Shown here piece by piece: positions 43,429 through 48,022 of a DNA stretch of 48,022 nucleotides (within the stretch, counting starts at the first letter, position 1; each line of letters begins with the position of its first letter). Below the pieces are notes generated by a model, which searched no databases, was not told the origin of the DNA, and saw nothing but the letters and a program-made list of their open reading frames with translations. Both the position numbers and the translations under genes were made by a program. Source of the stretch: a candidate division KSB1 bacterium (GTDB taxonomy: Bacteria > Zhuqueibacterota > Zhuqueibacteria > JANLFK01 > Oleimicrobiaceae); NCBI GenBank assembly GCA_034506335.1, contig JAPDPR010000024.1, positions 1 to 48,022 of the forward strand, read 5' to 3'.

Positions 43429-44544
43429 ATGGAGCAACCCCCAACAAGGCGACTGGTTTCCCTGGATGCCTTTCGCGGCCTGACCATCATCTTTATGATT
43501 CTCGTCAACAACCCAGGTAGCTGGCGCTATGTGCTGCCGCCGCTGCGGCATGCGGAATGGCATGGCTGTACGCCGACTGACCTCGTCTTCCCCTTTTTCC
43601 TGTTCATCATGGGCGTGGCGATGGCTTTTTCATTCGCGCGCAGACTGGAATCTGCTGGCAAGCTGACCCCCTTGTACCTCCAGGTGCTCAAGCGGACCGC
43701 CCTCCTATTGTTTCTTGGGTGGTTCCTCAATGTGTTCCCGGAGTTCAACTTTGCGCAGATGCGCCTCCCTGGTGTGTTGCAGCGCATCGGGCTGTGCTAC
43801 TTTTTCGCCTCTTTGGTGGTGCTGCACGTGGGCAAGCGAGGGCAGGTCGTGACTATCCTCCTCTTGCTCCTGGGCTACTGGGCCCTCATGGTGTTGGTGC
43901 CTTTTCCTGGGCGTGGTGCTGACCCGTGGGCATTGGGCAGCAATCTGGCCCAGTACGTGGATAACGTGCTCCTAAAAGGACACATGTGGAAGCCGGACTT
44001 TGATCCGGAAGGATTTCTCAGCACAATTCCGGCCATAGCCACTACGTTGCTGGGTTACCGCACCGGCCAGTGGCTGCGCAGCGAGCGGACGCCGATGGAA
44101 AAGGTGAGCGGTATGTTTGTGGTGGCCAACCTGTTCCTGGTGGCCGCCCTGATCTGGAAGACCTGGATGCCGCTGAACAAGCAGCTCTGGACGAGCAGCT
44201 ACGTGCTGCACACCGCCGGCCTGGCGCTGCATTTCCTGGCCATGAGCTATTGGGCAATCGACATCAAGGGGTGGCGCCGTGGACTGCAGCCGACGATCGT
44301 CTATGGCAGTAATGCCATCCTCGCGTACTTTGGTTCTTCGCTCCTGGCCAAGTTGCTCTACTATTGGCAGTTTGCTATGGCTGATGGTACGCGGCAGTCC
44401 GTCAAGGGCCTCATTTACAATAAGGTCCTCGTACCGGTGGCAGGCAATTGGGGTGGCTCGTTGCTCTACCCCGTTCTCCATATTCTCTTGTGGGCGGGGA
44501 TTTTGACCATTCTGTATCGGAGGAAGATCTTTATCAAGTTGTGA
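43429..44544 (+). CDS. NagX/HGSNAT-like membrane acyltransferase family protein
   Basis: A 371-residue polytopic membrane protein with about ten hydrophobic helices. The N-terminal signature RRLVSLDAFRGLTIIFMILV followed by NNPGSWRYV, HAEWHGCTPTDLVFPFFLFI and MGVAMAF is that of the heparan-alpha-glucosaminide N-acetyltransferase-like family (DUF5009/NagX). The key His of HAEWHGCTPTD is kept. Human HGSNAT acetylates glucosamine at the lysosomal membrane. Bacterial relatives often sit with amino-sugar or glycan use genes. ATG 43429 has GAGGAG about ten bases upstream. It lies 43 bases after the golvesin protein and 46 before the TolB-like gene. A role in handling GlcNAc released from glycans is consistent with the amidase further on. 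Confidence 0.87.
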   Translation: MEQPPTRRLVSLDAFRGLTIIFMILVNNPGSWRYVLPPLRHAEWHGCTPTDLVFPFFLFIMGVAMAFSFARRLESAGKLTPLYLQVLKRTALLLFLGWFLNVFPEFNFAQMRLPGVLQRIGLCYFFASLVVLHVGKRGQVVTILLLLLGYWALMVLVPFPGRGADPWALGSNLAQYVDNVLLKGHMWKPDFDPEGFLSTIPAIATTLLGYRTGQWLRSERTPMEKVSGMFVVANLFLVAALIWKTWMPLNKQLWTSSYVLHTAGLALHFLAMSYWAIDIKGWRRGLQPTIVYGSNAILAYFGSSLLAKLLYYWQFAMADGTRQSVKGLIYNKVLVPVAGNWGGSLLYPVLHILLWAGILTILYRRKIFIKL

Positions 44545-44590
44545 CCTGGGGGCTGTTGTGCACGCAAGGATTACTCGTGAGGAAATGGAT

Positions 44591-45562
44591 ATGCGACGCG
44601 TATTTCTGATTCTGGCAATAGCCCTGGTCAGCGGGCAGGTAGGTGCAGGGGTTAGGGTGGTGGGGAAGCCGGTAAAGCTGGTGGGTGGCGATGGCGCCTT
44701 TTTCATGAACCCTATGTGGTCCCCAGACGGCCGGATGATAGCTTTTACCGGGGAGCGCTACGAGGGCTTATGGGTGATGAACGCCGATGGCAATGGGGTA
44801 CGGGAGCTAACTGCCGAGCCAGCTGCCGGGTACGGATTCGAGTGGTCTGCAGATTCGCGGGCGATTTTGACCAGGGTGGCGCAGTACCGAGGCCCTTTTC
44901 GCTACAACGCGGCCAAGATCTTTCGGGTGGACACCGGGGAGGCCAGACTTCTAACCGATTTTCGCACTTCGATGCCAGAACTTCCGCACTGGGCAGAGGC
45001 AGACGCAAAGGTGGTCATCGTCAGCTCCAGGGACGTGGAAGTGCTGGACTCTGGGAAGGAGGCGGTTGAGACCGTGCGGGCAACGCCGCGCTACTTCTGC
45101 TACCAGAAAGGAGGGGCAATCGTAGTGGCCGGACCTGGTGCCAAGCCGGTGGCCACGCTGGACCCGCTGCCGGGCGAGCAATACCTGAACGAGGTCCTCT
45201 CCCCAGATAGGAAGCGGTTGGCCTTCGAGGTGTTGGGCGGCAACCTGTATGTGGTGAATATCGATGGCACCGGGCTTGTGGACCTGGGTCGGGGGAACCG
45301 GCCCCAGTGGGCACCGGATAGCCGTCACCTGGCCTACATGGTCGCTGAAGATGACGGGCACCAGTTCATCTCTTCGGACATTTACTGTGTGGACCTGGAA
45401 GGCGGCACCACGACGGCAATCACCGCCACCGCAGACCGGTTGGAAATGAACCCCTCCTGGTCACCGGACGGGCGCATGATCGCCTTCGACACCATGGACG
45501 AGGGTGCCATCTATGTGGTCCAAGTGGAACTAGACACGAGCAAGGTGCGGATCGAGCACTGA
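44591..45562 (+). CDS. TolB-like (PD40) beta-propeller periplasmic protein
   Basis: A 323-residue exported protein with a signal peptide (MRRVFLILAIALVSGQVGAG) and a chain of WD40-like PD40 repeats. NPMWSPDGRMIAFTGERYEG, GYGFEWSADSRAIL, LSPDRKRLAFEVLGGNLYVV, RPQWAPDSRHLAYMVAEDDG and NPSWSPDGRMIAFDTMDEGA give roughly six blades. TolB-type propellers act as periplasmic binding scaffolds and some are peptidase-associated; no catalytic domain is seen here. The ATG at 44591 has GAGG eight bases upstream and begins the signal peptide, so the longer frame from 44558 is not favoured. It is 46 bases before the amidase gene. A binding partner cannot be named. Confidence 0.87.
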   Translation: MRRVFLILAIALVSGQVGAGVRVVGKPVKLVGGDGAFFMNPMWSPDGRMIAFTGERYEGLWVMNADGNGVRELTAEPAAGYGFEWSADSRAILTRVAQYRGPFRYNAAKIFRVDTGEARLLTDFRTSMPELPHWAEADAKVVIVSSRDVEVLDSGKEAVETVRATPRYFCYQKGGAIVVAGPGAKPVATLDPLPGEQYLNEVLSPDRKRLAFEVLGGNLYVVNIDGTGLVDLGRGNRPQWAPDSRHLAYMVAEDDGHQFISSDIYCVDLEGGTTTAITATADRLEMNPSWSPDGRMIAFDTMDEGAIYVVQVELDTSKVRIEH

Positions 45563-45608
45563 TAAGCAGAGACGACGGTTTTCGTGCGAAAGAATAGCGA
45601 GGAAGTGG

Positions 45609-48022
45609 ATGCAGAGGCGAAATTGGGATTTGACACTTGGGGCGATGCTGTTGCTGTGGATGGCTCTTCTTTCTGGAGCATCGGCCCAGGTCACGGGGTT
45701 GGCCGGGTGGAACATTTTTCTGGACCCAGGGCACAGTCAGAAAGAAAACATGGGAGTATATGGCTATTCCGAGGCTGAGCGTAATCTCCGCGTCGGTTTG
45801 CGTCTACGCGAGATGCTCCTCAATGAGACGGACATTGACACGGTGTACATCTCGCGCACCAATGACCAGCAGCAGGTGTCATTGACCCAGCGCACGGACT
45901 TTGCAAATCGGGTAGGCGCGGCGTGGTTTCACTCCATACACAGCGATGCAGGGGATCCTTCGGCTAATAGCACGCTCCTTTTGTGGGGTCAGTACTACAA
46001 CGGTCAGGAAAAGTACCCCCGTGGGGGTAAGGCGATGGCGGATATCATGGTGGTGTTGCTCACTAAGGGCATGCGAACCACCACGAGGGGTTCGATCGGC
46101 GATTGCAGCTTTTACACCTGGTCGGACTTTTGTCGGACTTCGGGCGGGCCTTACCTCCATGTGAATCGCGAAACGACCATGCCCTCAGAGCTGAGCGAGG
46201 CAGGCTTCCACACGAATCCCCGGCAGAACCAGCTGTTCATGAACGCAGATTGGAAGCGGCTGGAGGCGCGCACGTTTTTCTGGTCGATTCTGCGCTTCCA
46301 TGGCCTCCCGCGGCCGGCGCCGGGTATCTGCACCGGCATCGTCTACGATGCCGAGACTGGTGTGCCACTGAACGGTGCTCGGGTCACCGTCGGCGGCACC
46401 ACGTACGTGACGGATACCTACGAATCCCTTTTCCACTTGTATTCAAGTGACCCCAACCAACTCCATAACGGCTTCTACTACGTTGAAGGCTTGGGCACAG
46501 GGAGCGTCGAGCTGAGCGTAGAGGCAGACAATTACGTGCCAGAGCACGTGCAAGTGGTGCTGTCCGATACCTTTTTCACCTTTGTCGACGTGGGAATGTA
46601 CAGCACCGTGCCACCTGTGGTAAAGTCCACTTACCCTGCAGACGGCGACACGGCCTTCCCGGCGTGGGCAGACATGGTGATCACCTTTAGCAGGCCCATG
46701 GACCGGCAAACGGTGGAAAGTGCCTTTGCCCTGCAGCCGCGTGCGGATGTATCGTTCTCATGGTCCTCCGACGGCACCCGCCTCACGGTGCGCACCGACA
46801 CGCTGCAGTTCACCACCGACTACGTGCTGACCATCGCCGGCACGGCGCGAAGTATCCACGGCTACTTTCTGGACGGCAATAGTGACGGTGTTGGCGGGGA
46901 TGATTTCGTGGTCCGCTTCCGCACCAGCCGTGCCGACATCACCCCGCCCAAGATAGTCAAGATGTATCCCAAGCAGAATGCCACTAACGTGGAGCTGCAC
47001 CCCATCATCAGCGCCTGGTACGACGAGGAACTGGACAGCACTGTCGACTTTGGCGCGCTGTACAAGGTGGAACGATGGGTTGACCACACCTACGTGCCGG
47101 GCACTATCAAACACTATGTGGTGAATGCGCAGAGCATCTTGACGTTTTTCCCCGAGGCCCCATTATACCCGCGGGAGACGTATGTGACCAGGATTTTCGC
47201 GGGTCTGCGGGACTATTTTGGTAACGTGGTTCTCAACACCAGGTCCTACAGCTTTGTCACCACTGGTACATTTTTGGATTTTGCCGGCATCGATAGTTTC
47301 GAGAGCGGGCTGGGCAATTGGTGGGCGCCGCAGCAGAGCGGAAGCACGACTGGTGTTGTGACCGACGCCACAGCCAGACTGCCAGAGGGGGAGGTCGTCA
47401 ACCTCTTGACGAAAAGTACAACGGCCATGCGCGTCAACTATGCATGGGACACAGGGGCGTCCGCATGGCTGATCCGCGTCTACCTGGCAGGGGGCGCTCC
47501 CAAGAACGTGCGCTTTGACAGCTCCTACCTCCTGCAGGCCTACGTGTTCGGCGACGCCAGCGGCACTTTGTTCCGCTTCTGCGTGGACGACCGTGTGCCA
47601 GACTATCAGGCCACCAACCACGAGGTAAGCCCTTGGTTCGTGGTGGATTGGGCAGGGTGGCGCCTGGTGAGTTGGGACATGTCCCGCGACGGCACCGGCA
47701 CCTGGCTGGGCGACGGCAATCTCGACGGCACGCTCGGCTTCGACAGTATTCAGCTTTCCTACGCGCCGGGCGCTGCAGTCAGGGGGACATTGGTTATTGA
47801 CGACCTGCGCTTGGCACGCCCCACCACAGTCAGGGTGGATGATCCGTCTACGCCCACCCCTGCCAAGCTCCGGCTCTACCAGGCTTATCCGAACCCCTTT
47901 AACCCGACAGTGACGATACGCTACGAAGTGCCGGAGGGAATGCCCCATGTCCGCCTGGTGGTGTTCGATGCCCTCGGTCGCAGGGTGAAGACGCTGGTGG
48001 ACGGGGTTCAGCCACCAGGGGT
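45609..48022 (+). CDS. Secreted N-acetylmuramoyl-L-alanine amidase with Ig-like domains and type IX sorting tail (3' truncated)
   Basis: An open frame of at least 804 codons that runs off the right edge. Start ATG 45609 (MQRRNWDLTLGAMLLLWMAL) follows GAGG and gives a signal peptide ending in ASAQ. Residues ~33-225 are an amidase_3 domain, a zinc enzyme that cuts the MurNAc-L-alanine bond. Candidate zinc ligands are H42 (NIFLDPGHSQ), E55 (YGYSEAERNL) and H111 (WFHSIHSDAG), with catalytic Glu E197 (SELSEAGFHTNP). A CarboxypepD_reg-like domain (~238-300), two Big_5/SbsA-like Ig domains (~335-440, ~443-555) and a lectin-like segment follow. A sorting domain then begins YQAYPNPFNPTVTIRYEV near residue 757. 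This is an unusually large, surface-directed amidase. Confidence 0.88.
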   Translation, partial: MQRRNWDLTLGAMLLLWMALLSGASAQVTGLAGWNIFLDPGHSQKENMGVYGYSEAERNLRVGLRLREMLLNETDIDTVYISRTNDQQQVSLTQRTDFANRVGAAWFHSIHSDAGDPSANSTLLLWGQYYNGQEKYPRGGKAMADIMVVLLTKGMRTTTRGSIGDCSFYTWSDFCRTSGGPYLHVNRETTMPSELSEAGFHTNPRQNQLFMNADWKRLEARTFFWSILRFHGLPRPAPGICTGIVYDAETGVPLNGARVTVGGTTYVTDTYESLFHLYSSDPNQLHNGFYYVEGLGTGSVELSVEADNYVPEHVQVVLSDTFFTFVDVGMYSTVPPVVKSTYPADGDTAFPAWADMVITFSRPMDRQTVESAFALQPRADVSFSWSSDGTRLTVRTDTLQFTTDYVLTIAGTARSIHGYFLDGNSDGVGGDDFVVRFRTSRADITPPKIVKMYPKQNATNVELHPIISAWYDEELDSTVDFGALYKVERWVDHTYVPGTIKHYVVNAQSILTFFPEAPLYPRETYVTRIFAGLRDYFGNVVLNTRSYSFVTTGTFLDFAGIDSFESGLGNWWAPQQSGSTTGVVTDATARLPEGEVVNLLTKSTTAMRVNYAWDTGASAWLIRVYLAGGAPKNVRFDSSYLLQAYVFGDASGTLFRFCVDDRVPDYQATNHEVSPWFVVDWAGWRLVSWDMSRDGTGTWLGDGNLDGTLGFDSIQLSYAPGAAVRGTLVIDDLRLARPTTVRVDDPSTPTPAKLRLYQAYPNPFNPTVTIRYEVPEGMPHVRLVVFDALGRRVKTLVDGVQPPG

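Overview
The window is a GC-rich, gene-dense stretch of a Gram-negative bacterial chromosome. TonB-dependent receptors, a FadL-type porin, a PorV-like protein and several secreted proteins ending in PNPFN/PNPYN-type sorting domains (type IX secretion style) point to the FCB supergroup. The mix of a microcompartment vertex trio, FadR/FadF-type fatty-acid genes and long receptor/partner operons resembles uncultured lineages such as KSB1, Calditrichota or Latescibacterota. The exact phylum is an inference from gene style only. No rRNA, tRNA, CRISPR array, transposase or phage gene was seen.

Layout. 1-1741 (+): the end of folP, the diadenylate cyclase cdaA and a D-lyxose isomerase, closed by a hairpin. 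1862-6966 (-): a TonB receptor with a two-repeat lipoprotein, a FadL-family porin and a DoxX membrane protein. 7030-9997: a divergent control region with two palindromes, one of them matching the FadR-type operator pattern. It is followed by a FadR-like TetR regulator and a membrane Fe-S oxidoreductase of the FadF/ETF:quinone type. 10031-15035 (+): radC, three consecutive BMC vertex (EutN/CcmL) genes, a class II aldolase with a probable encapsulation tail, a small lipoprotein and dnaG. 15086-23066 (+): a tightly packed, partly overlapping run: ispG, an unrecognised Rossmann protein, a transglutaminase-fold protein with Ser in place of the catalytic Cys, a fused formiminotransferase-cyclodeaminase, an M14 carboxypeptidase and a PfkB kinase. 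23218-24275 (+): a thioredoxin-like lipoprotein and an SH3-parvulin protein.

24501-40589 (+) is the most distinctive part. After two tandem hairpins and a good sigma70-type promoter come two homologous modules. Module A is a TonB receptor, a ~690-residue secreted partner with a VPNPYN-type C-terminus, a PorV-like protein and an IPT/beta-propeller lipoprotein. Module B has the same order without PorV. A separately promoted beta-propeller protein with a classic PNPFNP sorting domain follows and ends at a strong terminator. Together these look like a duplicated cell-surface uptake or assembly machine that couples TonB receptors to type IX secretion substrates. The ligand cannot be read from sequence.

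40671-48022 (+): a large golvesin-domain surface protein with a sorting tail, a NagX/HGSNAT-like membrane acyltransferase, a TolB-like propeller and a secreted N-acetylmuramoyl-L-alanine amidase with a sorting tail that runs off the right edge. This suggests cell-wall or amino-sugar scavenging.
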